Shown in pieces: positions 55,063-62,669 of a stretch of DNA of 64,000 nt. This DNA is from Klenkia soli (GTDB lineage: Bacteria; Actinomycetota; Actinomycetes; Mycobacteriales; Geodermatophilaceae), in contig NZ_FNIR01000011.1 in assembly GCF_900103975.1 (NCBI RefSeq), forward strand, positions 62,001-126,000. Direction: 5' to 3'. Position 1 is the first letter of the stretch, and each line of letters opens with the position of its first letter. The position numbers and the translations under genes are program-made. The notes below the pieces were generated by a model. That model did not search any database. It saw only the letters and a program-made list of their open reading frames with translations, and was not told the DNA's origin.

Positions 55063-56298
55063 ATGACGTCCGAGGTCTACCTGGTCGACGGGGTCCGCAC
55101 ACCCCAGGGCAAGTACGGCGGCGCGCTGGCCGGCGTCCGCCCCGACGACCTGGCCGCACTCGTCGTCGGTGAGGTGCTGCGCCGCTCCGGCGCCCCCGCC
55201 GACGCCGTCGAGGAGGTCGTGCTGGGTGCGGCGAACCAGTCCGGGGAGGACAACCGGGACGTCGCCCGCATGGCCGTGCTGCTCGCCGGCCTCCCGGACA
55301 CCGTGCCCGGCTACACCACCAACCGGCTCTGCGCCTCGGGGCTGACCGCCACCGCCTCGGCCGCTGCGTCGATCCGGGCCGGCGAGCTCGACCTGGCCAT
55401 CGCCGGCGGCGTGGAGTCCATGACGCGCGCCCCCTGGGTGATGGCCAAGCCCGGCACCCCGTGGGCCCGCCCCGGCGAGGTCGTGGACACCTCGCTGGGC
55501 TGGCGGTTCACCAACCCCACCTTCACCGCGCACGACCGGTCGGTGGAGCACCCCGAGGACCCCCGCACCCGCAAGGTCACCCTCACCATGGGCGAGACCG
55601 CCGAGGAGATCGCCGCCCTCGACGGACTCACCCGCGACGAGTGCGACGCGTTCGCCGTGCGCAGCCACGCCCGGGCCGTCGCCGCGGCCGAGGCCGGCCG
55701 GTTCGACGCCGAGATCGTGCCGGTCGACGTCGTCGGCCGGAAGGAGACCACCACCATCACCCACGACGAGGGCCCGCGCCCGGGCTCCTCGATGGAGTCC
55801 CTGGGCACGCTCAAGCCCGTCTTCCGCAAGGGCGGCATCGTCACCGCCGGCAACAGCTCCCCGCTCTCCGACGGCGCCGCCGCCCTCGTGCTGGCCTCCG
55901 CCGAGGCCGTGCAGCGGCACGGGCTCACCCCGCGCGCCCGCGTGGTGGTGTCGGCCTCGGCCGGGGTCGCCCCCAACGTCATGGGCCTGGGCCCGGTGCC
56001 GGCCACGGAGAAGGCACTGGCCAAGGCCGGCTGGACCGTCGCCGACCTGGACGCCGTCGAGCTCAACGAGGCCTTCGCCGCCCAGTCCCTCGGGGTGCTG
56101 CGCCGGCTGGGCATCGACGAGGAGATCGTGAACTCCGACGGCGGGGCCATCGCCCTGGGTCACCCGCTGGGCTGCTCGGGCGCCCGGCTGCTGGTCACGC
56201 TCATGGGCCGGCTGGAGCGCGAGGGCGGCCGCCGCGGCCTGGCCACCCTCTGCGTCGGCGTCGGCCAGGGCGTCTCGATGCTGGTCGAGCGCGTCTGA
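55063..56298 (+). CDS. Acetyl-CoA C-acyltransferase (thiolase)
   Basis: A 411-residue thiolase that cleaves 3-ketoacyl-CoA with CoA. The acylated cysteine is Cys90 in [29 protein letters not shown] holds the catalytic His, and [12 protein letters not shown] the second cysteine. The [18 protein letters not shown] start is typical of the degradative (FadA/PaaJ-like) subgroup. ATG 55063 follows GAGGAG at seven bases. First gene of a three-gene acyl-CoA catabolic operon; phenylacetate or fatty acid degradation both fit. Confidence 0.92.
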   Translation: MTSEVYLVDGVRTPQGKYGGALAGVRPDDLAALVVGEVLRRSGAPADAVEEVVLGAANQSGEDNRDVARMAVLLAGLPDTVPGYTTNRLCASGLTATASAAASIRAGELDLAIAGGVESMTRAPWVMAKPGTPWARPGEVVDTSLGWRFTNPTFTAHDRSVEHPEDPRTRKVTLTMGETAEEIAALDGLTRDECDAFAVRSHARAVAAAEAGRFDAEIVPVDVVGRKETTTITHDEGPRPGSSMESLGTLKPVFRKGGIVTAGNSSPLSDGAAALVLASAEAVQRHGLTPRARVVVSASAGVAPNVMGLGPVPATEKALAKAGWTVADLDAVELNEAFAAQSLGVLRRLGIDEEIVNSDGGAIALGHPLGCSGARLLVTLMGRLEREGGRRGLATLCVGVGQGVSMLVERV

Positions 56299-56309
56299 TG
56301 GGAGTGCCC

Positions 56310-57155
56310 ATGGACAAGGTCGTCGGCGTCGTCGGGGGCGGGCGGATGGGCGGCGGCATCGCCCAGGGCCTGCTCGGCACGGGCGCGCAGGTGCACGTCG
56401 TGGAGGCCGGGGACGAGGCGGCGCAGGCCGCCCACGACCGGATCGTCGCCGGGCTCGAGGAGTCCGCCCGGCGCGGGAAGCTCGAGGGGTCGGTCGCCGA
56501 CTCCGCGGCCCGGCTGACGATGGTCGACACCCCCGGCGAGCTGCCGGCCGGCTGCGAGCTGGTGGTCGAGGCGGTGCCCGAGATCCCGGCGCTCAAGGTC
56601 GAGGTGCTCCGGGCGGTCGAGGGCGTGCTCGGCCCCGACGCCGTGCTGGCCACCAACACCAGCTCGCTGTCGGTGACGGAGCTGGCCGCCGCCCTCGACC
56701 GCCCGGCCCGGTTCGTCGGCATGCACTTCTTCAACCCCGTGCCGGCGTCGAAGCTGGTCGAGGTCGTGGTGGCCGCCGAGACCGCCGACGACGTCGTCGA
56801 GACCGCCCGCGCCTGGGTGGACCGGCTGGGCAAGACCGGCATCGTCGTCCGCGACTCCCCCGGGTTCGCGTCGTCCCGGCTGGGCGTGCTGCTGGGCCTG
56901 GAGGCGATCCGCATGCTCGAGGAGGGCGTGGCCGACGCCGAGGCGATCGACACCGCCATGGAGCTGGGCTACCGGCACCCGATGGGCCCGCTGCGCTCGA
57001 CCGACCTGGTGGGTCTCGACGTCCGGCTGGCCGTGGCCGACTACCTGACCTCGACCCTGGGCGACCGGTTCACCCCGCCGCAGCTGCTGCGTGACAAGGT
57101 GGCCGCCGGCGACCTCGGCCGCAAGACCGGCCGCGGCTTCCACGACTACGGCTGA
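56310..57155 (+). CDS. 3-hydroxyacyl-CoA dehydrogenase
   Basis: A 281-residue NAD-dependent enzyme. The Rossmann motif VVGVVGGGRMGGGIAQGLL binds NAD; VLATNTSSLSVTELA and FVGMHFFNPVPASKLVEVV include the catalytic His; and YRHPMGPLRSTDLVGLDV completes the C-terminal domain. It is the stand-alone PaaH/FadB2 type, not the hydratase fusion. Start at ATG 56310 has GGGAG upstream; ATG 56298, overlapping the thiolase stop, is an alternative. It oxidises 3-hydroxyacyl-CoA to the 3-keto form for the thiolase. Confidence 0.92.
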   Translation: MDKVVGVVGGGRMGGGIAQGLLGTGAQVHVVEAGDEAAQAAHDRIVAGLEESARRGKLEGSVADSAARLTMVDTPGELPAGCELVVEAVPEIPALKVEVLRAVEGVLGPDAVLATNTSSLSVTELAAALDRPARFVGMHFFNPVPASKLVEVVVAAETADDVVETARAWVDRLGKTGIVVRDSPGFASSRLGVLLGLEAIRMLEEGVADAEAIDTAMELGYRHPMGPLRSTDLVGLDVRLAVADYLTSTLGDRFTPPQLLRDKVAAGDLGRKTGRGFHDYG

Positions 57156-57165
57156 GGAGACGACG

Positions 57166-57933
57166 ATGTCCGTGCAGCGCACCGACGACGGAGCAGTGGC
57201 GACGCTGACCCTGCCCGCCCCCGGGCTCACCCACGAGATCCGGGTGTCGCTGATCGACCACCTGCGGGCCGTGGCCGAGGACACCTCGGTGCGCGCGGTG
57301 GTGCTCACCGGCACCGGCCGGGCGTTCTGCGTCGGGCAGGACCTGGGCCAGCACGTCGAGGAGATCCGGGCCGGCAAGCCGGCGCTGGACGTCGTGGACA
57401 CCGAGTACAACCCGATGGTGCTGGCGCTGGCGGCGCTGCGGGTGCCGGTGGTCGTGGCGATGAACGGCGCGTGCGCCGGGGCCGGCCTGGGTCTGGCCCT
57501 GGGCGGCGACCTCCGGGTGGCTGCGGCGGGCGCGAAGCTCACCACCGCGTTCGTCGGCATCGGGCTGGGCAGCGACTCCGCGCTGGCCTCCCGGCTGGTG
57601 CACTGCGTCGGCGGCTCGCGGGCCGCCGAGCTGCTGCTCCTGCCGACACCCTTCACCGCGGAGCAGGCCGCCGAGTGGGGCATCGTGCACCGCGTGGTGC
57701 CGGCCGAGGAGGTGCTGCCCACCGCGCAGGCCCTGGCCGCGCAGCTGGCCACCGGGCCCACCGCCGCCTACCGGGCGGTCAAGGAGGTCCTGGCCACCGC
57801 GGCCACCGACTCCCTCGAGACCACCCTGGCGCTCGAGGCGAGGCTGCAGGCCGACCTGGGCCACACCCACGACCACAGCGAGGCCGTCGAAGCCTTCCTG
57901 TCCAAGCGCACACCGGACTTCCACGGCAACTAG
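57166..57933 (+). CDS. Enoyl-CoA hydratase/isomerase
   Basis: A 255-residue crotonase-fold enzyme. The oxyanion hole segments VVLTGTGRAFCVGQDL and MNGACAGAGLGLALGGDL are clear, with GIGLGSDSALASRLVHCVGG following. The position of the first catalytic Glu in classical hydratases reads Gly-Leu-Gly-Ser-Asp here, as in the PaaG/isomerase-like subgroup, so it may be a 1,2-epoxyphenylacetyl-CoA isomerase-like or other crotonase rather than a plain hydratase. ATG 57166 follows GAGGAGA that overlaps the upstream stop. Confidence 0.87.
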   Translation: MSVQRTDDGAVATLTLPAPGLTHEIRVSLIDHLRAVAEDTSVRAVVLTGTGRAFCVGQDLGQHVEEIRAGKPALDVVDTEYNPMVLALAALRVPVVVAMNGACAGAGLGLALGGDLRVAAAGAKLTTAFVGIGLGSDSALASRLVHCVGGSRAAELLLLPTPFTAEQAAEWGIVHRVVPAEEVLPTAQALAAQLATGPTAAYRAVKEVLATAATDSLETTLALEARLQADLGHTHDHSEAVEAFLSKRTPDFHGN

Positions 57934-57976
57934 CCGTCTCCCCCACCTCACCCCCACCCACCTGTCGGGCGCCATG

Positions 57977-58022
57977 TGACGCTGAGGACCCACTCCGACC
58001 TCGTTCTGGGTCCTCAGCGTCA
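57977..58022. repeat. Hairpin repeat, left copy, upstream of DUF559 gene
   Basis: TGACGCTGAGGACCCA (57977-57992) pairs perfectly with TGGGTCCTCAGCGTCA (58007-58022) around a 14-base loop, a 16-bp stem. A similar element lies at 59118-59163 in direct orientation on the other side of the gene. Similarity continues after the hairpin: GCGCGGAGCGC recurs (58049-58059 and 59186-59196), and so does a GCTAG (58073 and 59222), giving direct repeats of about 100 bases. Confidence 0.8.
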
Positions 58023-58103
58023 TGTGACGGCCGACCGGGGAGTGTGCAGCGCGGAGCGCTGTGCAGCGCCGAGCTAGCAGATTCGCTGCAGCTCCGGCGG
58101 TCG

Positions 58104-58131
58104 TCGTCCACAGCGGGGGCTGTTGTCCACC
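58104..58131 (+). promoter_or_regulatory. Two DnaA-box-like 9-mers
   Basis: TCGTCCACA (58104-58112) and TTGTCCACC (58123-58131) each differ by one base from the actinobacterial DnaA box TTGTCCACA. They are 19 bases apart and end 50 bases before the DUF559 start. Two single-mismatch sites in a GC-rich genome are not strong evidence. Confidence 0.3.
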
Positions 58132-58181
58132 GATCCCCCTGCTGAGCCCTGCTCGTCCTGCGGTGCCGCCACGGTGGTCGC

Positions 58182-59120
58182 ATGGTGGTCGACCCCGCGG
58201 CGTTGCTCGGTCCCGACGGCGTGCGCCGGAGCGCCGAGGTGGTTGCCGCGTCGGGTCGCAGCAGTGTGGTCCGGTGGGTGCGCGACGGCCGGTTGCTGCG
58301 GCCGCTGCCCGGTGTGCTGGTCGACCCGGCCAGGGCCGGGCACTGGCGCACCCGGGCCGCGAGCGCAGCCCTGTGGACCGGTGGGCGGTTGACGGCGCGC
58401 ACCGCGCTGCACCTGTCCGACCTGGTCGCCGATGCGGGCGCGAGGGTCCACGTGGCCGTGTCGCCGTCCCGGCACATCGCGGTGGAACGCCCACCGTGGT
58501 TGTCCGTCCACGTGTGCCGAGACCTGGCGGGCGTCGTCCGCGCAGGACTCCCGGTCACCCACGACCTCGCGGCGCTGCTCGACGCCTGGGGCTGGGCGCA
58601 CGGCGCGAGAGGCACCCGACGCGATGTCGAGGTGGTCCGCGGTGCGGTGATCGGTGCTGTCCGGCGCGGTCGGGTCGACGCTGACGACCTGCTGGCCGCC
58701 CTCGTCACCCGCACCCGCCTCCCCGGGCGGGCGAGCCTGGTCGAGCTCGTCCAGCTGGTGGGCGGCGGATCGCACAGCGAGTTCGAGATCTGGGGCCTGC
58801 AGCACCTGCTGGACATCCCCGGCCTGCCACCGGTCGAGCGCCAGTACGCACTGGAGACGGCCATCGGCACCATCCACCTGGACGGAGCGCTGCCGGCTGC
58901 GCGGCTGGGCATCGAGCTCGACGGCGCTGCCTACCACCGCAGCCCGGACAACTGGGCGCGTGACCGCCGCCGGGACGCCGCCGCGCTGGCCCTGGACTGG
59001 GCGACCCTGCGCATCGACCACCGCCGCGGGACGGACGACCCGCGGGGGGCGCAGGCGGAGATCGCCGCGGCGTTCCACGTCCGCGCGGCGCGGATCGCCC
59101 TGGAGGGCGGCGTCGGATGA
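58182..59120 (+). CDS. DUF559/AbiEi-like protein (Vsr-like endonuclease fold) between hairpin repeats
   Basis: A 312-residue protein of a family common and multicopy in actinobacteria. The N-terminus resembles the AbiEi antitoxin winged helix (VVAASGRSSVVRWVRDGRLL, RPLPGVLVDPA). The C-terminus is a DUF559 domain of the Vsr/PD-(D/E)XK fold: SHSEFEIWGLQHLL (Glu200), LDGALPAARLGIELDGAAYH (Asp234, Glu245, Asp247), and RDRRRDAAALALDWATLRID. It is thus a candidate nicking or repair endonuclease. ATG 58182 has no ribosome site. Its stop codon is the first three bases of the downstream hairpin. No toxin partner is adjacent. Confidence 0.8.
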   Translation: MVVDPAALLGPDGVRRSAEVVAASGRSSVVRWVRDGRLLRPLPGVLVDPARAGHWRTRAASAALWTGGRLTARTALHLSDLVADAGARVHVAVSPSRHIAVERPPWLSVHVCRDLAGVVRAGLPVTHDLAALLDAWGWAHGARGTRRDVEVVRGAVIGAVRRGRVDADDLLAALVTRTRLPGRASLVELVQLVGGGSHSEFEIWGLQHLLDIPGLPPVERQYALETAIGTIHLDGALPAARLGIELDGAAYHRSPDNWARDRRRDAAALALDWATLRIDHRRGTDDPRGAQAEIAAAFHVRAARIALEGGVG

Positions 59121-59163
59121 CGCTCAGGACCCGTTCCGACGCGGTTCTGGGTCCTCACCGTCA
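59118..59163. repeat. Hairpin repeat, right copy, beginning at the DUF559 stop codon
   Basis: TGACGCTCAGGACCC (59118-59132) pairs with GGGTCCTCACCGTCA (59149-59163) with two mismatches. The element is a direct, slightly diverged repeat of 57977-58022. The TGA that begins it is the stop codon of the DUF559 gene, so the repeat defines the end of the gene. Confidence 0.8.
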
Positions 59164-59222
59164 CATGACGGCTGGAACTGGGTGCGCGCGGAGCGCGCTG
59201 GGCGCGCTGGGTGCGCGCAGTG

Positions 59223-59429
59223 CTAGTAGAGGAGGTCGGCGCAGGCTTCGCAGCTGTCCTCGTCGGCGCCGTCCCAGACGGTGTCGAGGTCGACGCGGGC
59301 GAGGGCACCGCAGACGGCCACCTCGCAGGCGCCGTCCACCTCGGACGGGCTGCGGTGCAGCTCCACGGCGTGCCAGATGCCGGTGCTGCGGCCCTGGGCG
59401 GCAGCGAGGGTCAGGACGAGTTCGCTCAT
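59223..59429 (-). CDS. Small cysteine-containing protein
   Basis: A 68-residue protein: SELVLTLAAAQGRSTGIWHA at the N-terminus, CEVAVCGALARVDL in the middle and SCEACADLLY at the end. The four cysteines in two pairs would suit a small zinc-binding fold, and the layout resembles other actinobacterial hypothetical zinc-ribbon-like proteins. Its stop lies at the end of the right-hand repeat following the DUF559 gene. Function unknown. Confidence 0.65.
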   Translation of the reverse strand: MSELVLTLAAAQGRSTGIWHAVELHRSPSEVDGACEVAVCGALARVDLDTVWDGADEDSCEACADLLY

Positions 59430-59635
59430 GCCCCAACGTTCGGCGAGCGCGGACGGCCGGCGCAGGGACGTCCAGCACGAATCACCCGTCCGGGTTGGTC
59501 ACTTCTGCACCATCAAGCACAGGAACCCCCAGGTCGGGACGGCGTGTCACCCACCTGTCCGGCAGCCGCACGCGAGCTGCCGGTCGGCTGGGTCCCGCCG
59601 TGCGACCGGGCGCAGGGCGTGGCAGCGTCGCGGGC

Positions 59636-60274
59636 ATGCAGCTCACCAAGCACGGGCACGCCGCCGTCGTCCTGTCCGAGGGCGACCGCCGCCTGCTCCT
59701 CGACCCCGGCGCGTTCACCGAGGAGTCCGCGTGGGAGGGCGTGGGCGCGGTGCTCATCACCCACGAGCACTTCGACCACCTCGACGTCGAGCGCACGAAG
59801 CGCGCGCTGGCCGACGACCCGGCCCTCGAGCTCTGGACCAACCGGTCGGTGGCCGACCAGCTCGACGCCGGCCGGCAGGTGCACGTGGTGGGCCACGGCG
59901 ATGCGTTCACCGCGGTCGGGTTCGACGTCGCCGTCCAGGGCGAGCGGCACGCGGTGATCCACCCCGACATCCCGACCATCGCCAACATCGGCTTCCTGGT
60001 CGAGGGCAGCGTCTTCCACCCCGGCGACGCGCTCACCGTCCCCGAGGGCGGCGGCGTGCAGACGCTGCTGCTGCCCCTGCACGCACCGTGGTCGAAGACC
60101 GGCGAGCTCATCGACTACGTCCGGGCGGTTCAGCCGGCGCGGTCGTACGCCGTCCACGACGGCCTGCTCAACGACACCGGGCTGATGGTCGGCGCGAACT
60201 TCCTCGGCGAGGGCGGGCCCGGCGTCCCGGGCGAGTACGTGCGGCTGGCGCCTGGGGAGTCGGTCACGCTCTGA
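59636..60274 (+). CDS. Metallo-beta-lactamase-fold hydrolase
   Basis: A 212-residue MBL-fold protein. The metal motif HEHFDHLD (about residues 43-50) gives the His-X-His-X-Asp-His signature; FHPGDALTVPEGG supplies the bridging Asp and YAVHDGLL a late His. It resembles the UlaG/YtnP-like small hydrolases. Substrate unknown. ATG 59636 is the start; the preceding 206-base gap contains nothing recognisable. Confidence 0.85.
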   Translation: MQLTKHGHAAVVLSEGDRRLLLDPGAFTEESAWEGVGAVLITHEHFDHLDVERTKRALADDPALELWTNRSVADQLDAGRQVHVVGHGDAFTAVGFDVAVQGERHAVIHPDIPTIANIGFLVEGSVFHPGDALTVPEGGGVQTLLLPLHAPWSKTGELIDYVRAVQPARSYAVHDGLLNDTGLMVGANFLGEGGPGVPGEYVRLAPGESVTL

Positions 60275-60307
60275 GTGGAGGGCCCCGGCCCGGGTAGGGG
60301 CCGGGGC

Positions 60308-60586
60308 ATGAGCAGCGAGGACTACGACATCGAGCCCCAGGGCGACCTGCAGTACGTCGTCCACCTGGACGACGGCGAGGAGTCCGTCGAGGCGTGGTTC
60401 CGGCTGACCCCGGAGGTGTTGGCCCAGCTCGGCGTGGCCGAGGGCGGCGAGGCCGACCTGGTGGCGGCCACCGTGGACTTCCTGCGCCGGCACCAGGACG
60501 TCGCCGACTTCCCCTCCATGGTCGAGATCGAGGACGTCCTGGCCAGCTACCCCGACTACGAGGAGACCGTCACCACGCGCCGGTGA
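60308..60586 (+). CDS. Small acidic conserved hypothetical protein
   Basis: A 92-residue acidic protein (SSEDYDIEPQGDLQYVVHLD; FRLTPEVLAQLGVAEG; FPSMVEIEDVLASYPDYEE). It is compact, with good codon use. I do not recognise a family. It is downstream of the MBL-fold gene on the same strand, 33 bases after its stop, and overlaps the convergent hydrolase by 17 bases. Confidence 0.7.
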   Translation: MSSEDYDIEPQGDLQYVVHLDDGEESVEAWFRLTPEVLAQLGVAEGGEADLVAATVDFLRRHQDVADFPSMVEIEDVLASYPDYEETVTTRR

Positions 60587-61658
60587 GCCGGGGCGCCAGC
60601 CACCGCGCGACGGCGAGGTACTTCTCGTCGGCGTGGTTGTCGACGCAGTGGTCGCCGTCGGACCACTCCTGCCAGGTCTTGTCCGCCGACCCGGCGAGGT
60701 CGTGCACCTCACGGGCGTTGGCCACCTTGAACACGGCGTCGCGGGCGCCGTGCTGCACCAGCAGCGGGCAGGTCAGCCCGGCGAGCGTGCCGGCGTCGAG
60801 CTCGAGGTCGTCCATCAACGTGCGCGAGGCCTCGGGGTCCAGGCCCAGCATGGCCTGCACCTTGCCCAGGAACCGCGGGAACCGGGTGTGCGTCTCGGCC
60901 GGCCGGACGGTGCCGCCGGTGACCACGCAGGCGGAGATGCGCGGGTCCTGGGCGGCCAGCAGCGCAGCCAGGTGCCCGCCCATGCTGTTGCCCCACACGG
61001 CCACCCGGTCGCCCAGCCGGTCGTCGGCCAGCACCTGGGTGACCGCGGCGGACAGCGCCAGCCGGACGTCGCGGTCCAGGTGCAGCCCGCCCAGCACCCG
61101 GGTCTCGCCCTGGCCGGGCGCGTCGAGCAGCAGCAGCGCCACGCCGCGGTCGCGCACCAGCTCGGCGCCGGCGGCGTACTCCTCGCGCCAGGCGTCGATG
61201 CCGCCGAGCACCACGACCACGGGCGGACGGACGACGCCGGACGGACGCAGCAGCCAGCCGCGCAGGCTGCGGCCGCGCCAGGGCACCTCGACGTGCTCGG
61301 CGGGCGGGTCCAGCAGTGCCCCGGCCCGGCCGAACGCGTCGACCAGGTCGCGGTAGAGGGACCGCTTGGCCGGGCCGTCCTCGAGCGGCACCTGCCCGAA
61401 GCTGTAGCAGGCCGCCGCGCGCAGGAAGCGGTCGCGGGCGACCTGGCGGTCACCGGCCTCGATGGCGGCCATCGCCGCCCGGGTCTGCCGGCGGGCCAGC
61501 CGGACGGCGACCTCGGACCAGGGCGTGCCGGCGGAGACCCCGGCGTGCAGCTCGTCGGCGTCGGCGGCCTGCATGCCGTTGCCGACCATGCGGTGCCGGG
61601 GCATCGCGCGGACCAGCGCCGCCGCTGTTCGCTGCCACTCCAGTGCGTGCGCGGTCAC
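60570..61658 (-). CDS. Alpha/beta hydrolase (esterase-type)
   Basis: A 362-residue alpha/beta hydrolase with an N-terminal helical cap of about 130 residues (FLRAAACYSFGQVPL). The catalytic motifs are VVVVLGGIDAWREEY for the oxyanion hole, VAVWGNSMGGHLAALL for the nucleophile (Ser in GNSMGG), LVQHGARDAVF for the acid and DGDHCVDNH for the base. It resembles the FrsA/2,6-dihydroxypseudooxynicotine hydrolase group. GTG 61658 is the start. Substrate unknown. Confidence 0.82.
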   Translation of the reverse strand: MTAHALEWQRTAAALVRAMPRHRMVGNGMQAADADELHAGVSAGTPWSEVAVRLARRQTRAAMAAIEAGDRQVARDRFLRAAACYSFGQVPLEDGPAKRSLYRDLVDAFGRAGALLDPPAEHVEVPWRGRSLRGWLLRPSGVVRPPVVVVLGGIDAWREEYAAGAELVRDRGVALLLLDAPGQGETRVLGGLHLDRDVRLALSAAVTQVLADDRLGDRVAVWGNSMGGHLAALLAAQDPRISACVVTGGTVRPAETHTRFPRFLGKVQAMLGLDPEASRTLMDDLELDAGTLAGLTCPLLVQHGARDAVFKVANAREVHDLAGSADKTWQEWSDGDHCVDNHADEKYLAVARWLAPRLTGAW

Positions 61659-61699
61659 AGTGGACCAACGTCCCGCGGACCGTGCGGTTCCCCGGCTGG

Positions 61700-62164
61700 T
61701 CAGACCCCCGCAGCCAGGTGCTCGGGGAGTCGCTCGAGCTCGCTGTCGACGGTGCGGCGGACCAGCCGGGTGAGCGAACCGCGCTGCACCAGCCGGGCCA
61801 CCCGCGACCCGCCGACCGGCTCGTGGGTCACGGTGATGGTCACGTCGGTGCCGTCGGCCCCGCCCTTGCCGGCGTCGGCCAGCTCGATCCGGGTCGTCCA
61901 GGTCTCGGGGGTCAGCTCGAGCCGCGTGACGACGACGCGGGCCGGGGTCCACTCCAGGATGGTGCCCCGGGGCGCCCCGGCCGGTGGTGCCGCGTCACCG
62001 GTCAGCTCACCGGGCACGCAGACGAAGGTCGTGCCCTTGCGGGTGGGCCCGGAGACGACGTAGGAGACGTCGCAGACCGCGCAGTACGGGTGCAGGACGG
62101 CGAGGGCCGCCCAGACGTCCGCGCGGCGGTCGGGCACGCGGCGGGTGCCGCTGGCGGTGGTCAT
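61700..62164 (-). CDS. SRPBCC (START-like) family protein
   Basis: A 154-residue protein: VPDRRADVWAALAVLHPYCA at the start, GTILEWTPARVVVTRLELTP in the middle strands, and a C-terminal helix LTRLVRRTVDSELERLPEHL, the usual helix-grip pattern. Two cysteines near the N-terminus (YCAVCDVSY) form a CXXC. It overlaps the MarR stop (ATGA), so the two are co-translated; such MarR/SRPBCC pairs often form a repressor and a ligand-binding partner. Confidence 0.78.
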   Translation of the reverse strand: MTTASGTRRVPDRRADVWAALAVLHPYCAVCDVSYVVSGPTRKGTTFVCVPGELTGDAAPPAGAPRGTILEWTPARVVVTRLELTPETWTTRIELADAGKGGADGTDVTITVTHEPVGGSRVARLVQRGSLTRLVRRTVDSELERLPEHLAAGV

Positions 62165-62613
62165 GGAGCTCCTGACGACGGGGGGTGCCCACCCATGATG
62201 ACCTCGCCCAGCACGGCCCTGGCGGTCGCGTACCGCTCGGGGCCGACCGCGGCCGCCCAGCGGCGCTCGACGGCGCCCAGCTGCTCACCGACCGCCTCCA
62301 CCACCTCGCGTCCCCGGTCGGTCAACCGCACCACGCGGGCCCGCCGGTCGGCCGGGTCGGGGCCGACCACGACGTAGCCGCCGTCCTCCAGCGGCCGCAG
62401 GGTCTGGGCGAGCGCCTGCTTGGTCAGCCCGCTGACCGCGGCCACCCGGCTCAGCCGCTCGCCGGCGGGCGGCAGGAAGGTCAGCAGCCGGTAGTGCCGG
62501 GCCCGCAGGCCCGGGAAGCGGGCCGCGCTGAGCGCGTACAGCTCGGCGCGCAGCCCGAGGAGGACGCGCTCGAGCAGGCTGGTGACCGGGACACCGTTGA
62601 CAGGATCGGACAA
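62161..62613 (-). CDS. MarR-family regulator
   Basis: A 150-residue winged-helix protein: YRLLTFLPPAGERLSRVAAV, then SGLTKQALAQTLRPLEDGG for the recognition helix and VGPDPADRRARVVRLTDRG for the wing. The TTG at 62613 is the likely start, with GGGAGA 12 bases upstream. It is divergent from the phosphotransferase gene; three CTTGTC hexamers in the 56-base intergenic region (minus strand) may be part of its operator. It is co-translated with the SRPBCC gene. Confidence 0.85.
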   Translation of the reverse strand: MSDPVNGVPVTSLLERVLLGLRAELYALSAARFPGLRARHYRLLTFLPPAGERLSRVAAVSGLTKQALAQTLRPLEDGGYVVVGPDPADRRARVVRLTDRGREVVEAVGEQLGAVERRWAAAVGPERYATARAVLGEVIMGGHPPSSGAP

Positions 62614-62669
62614 GCTGCTTCACCATCTCCCCGACAAGACAAGCACGTTGACCATCCTAGGACGGCGTC

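Noticed and set aside
54929-55159. N-terminal extension of FurA
   Set aside because: It crosses the FurA operator and the thiolase promoter. GTG 54928 has a good ribosome site and gives normal Fur length.
57934-59230. Insertion sequence
   Set aside because: There is no transposase, and the flanking repeats are direct hairpins rather than terminal inverted repeats. DUF559 is not a known transposase fold.
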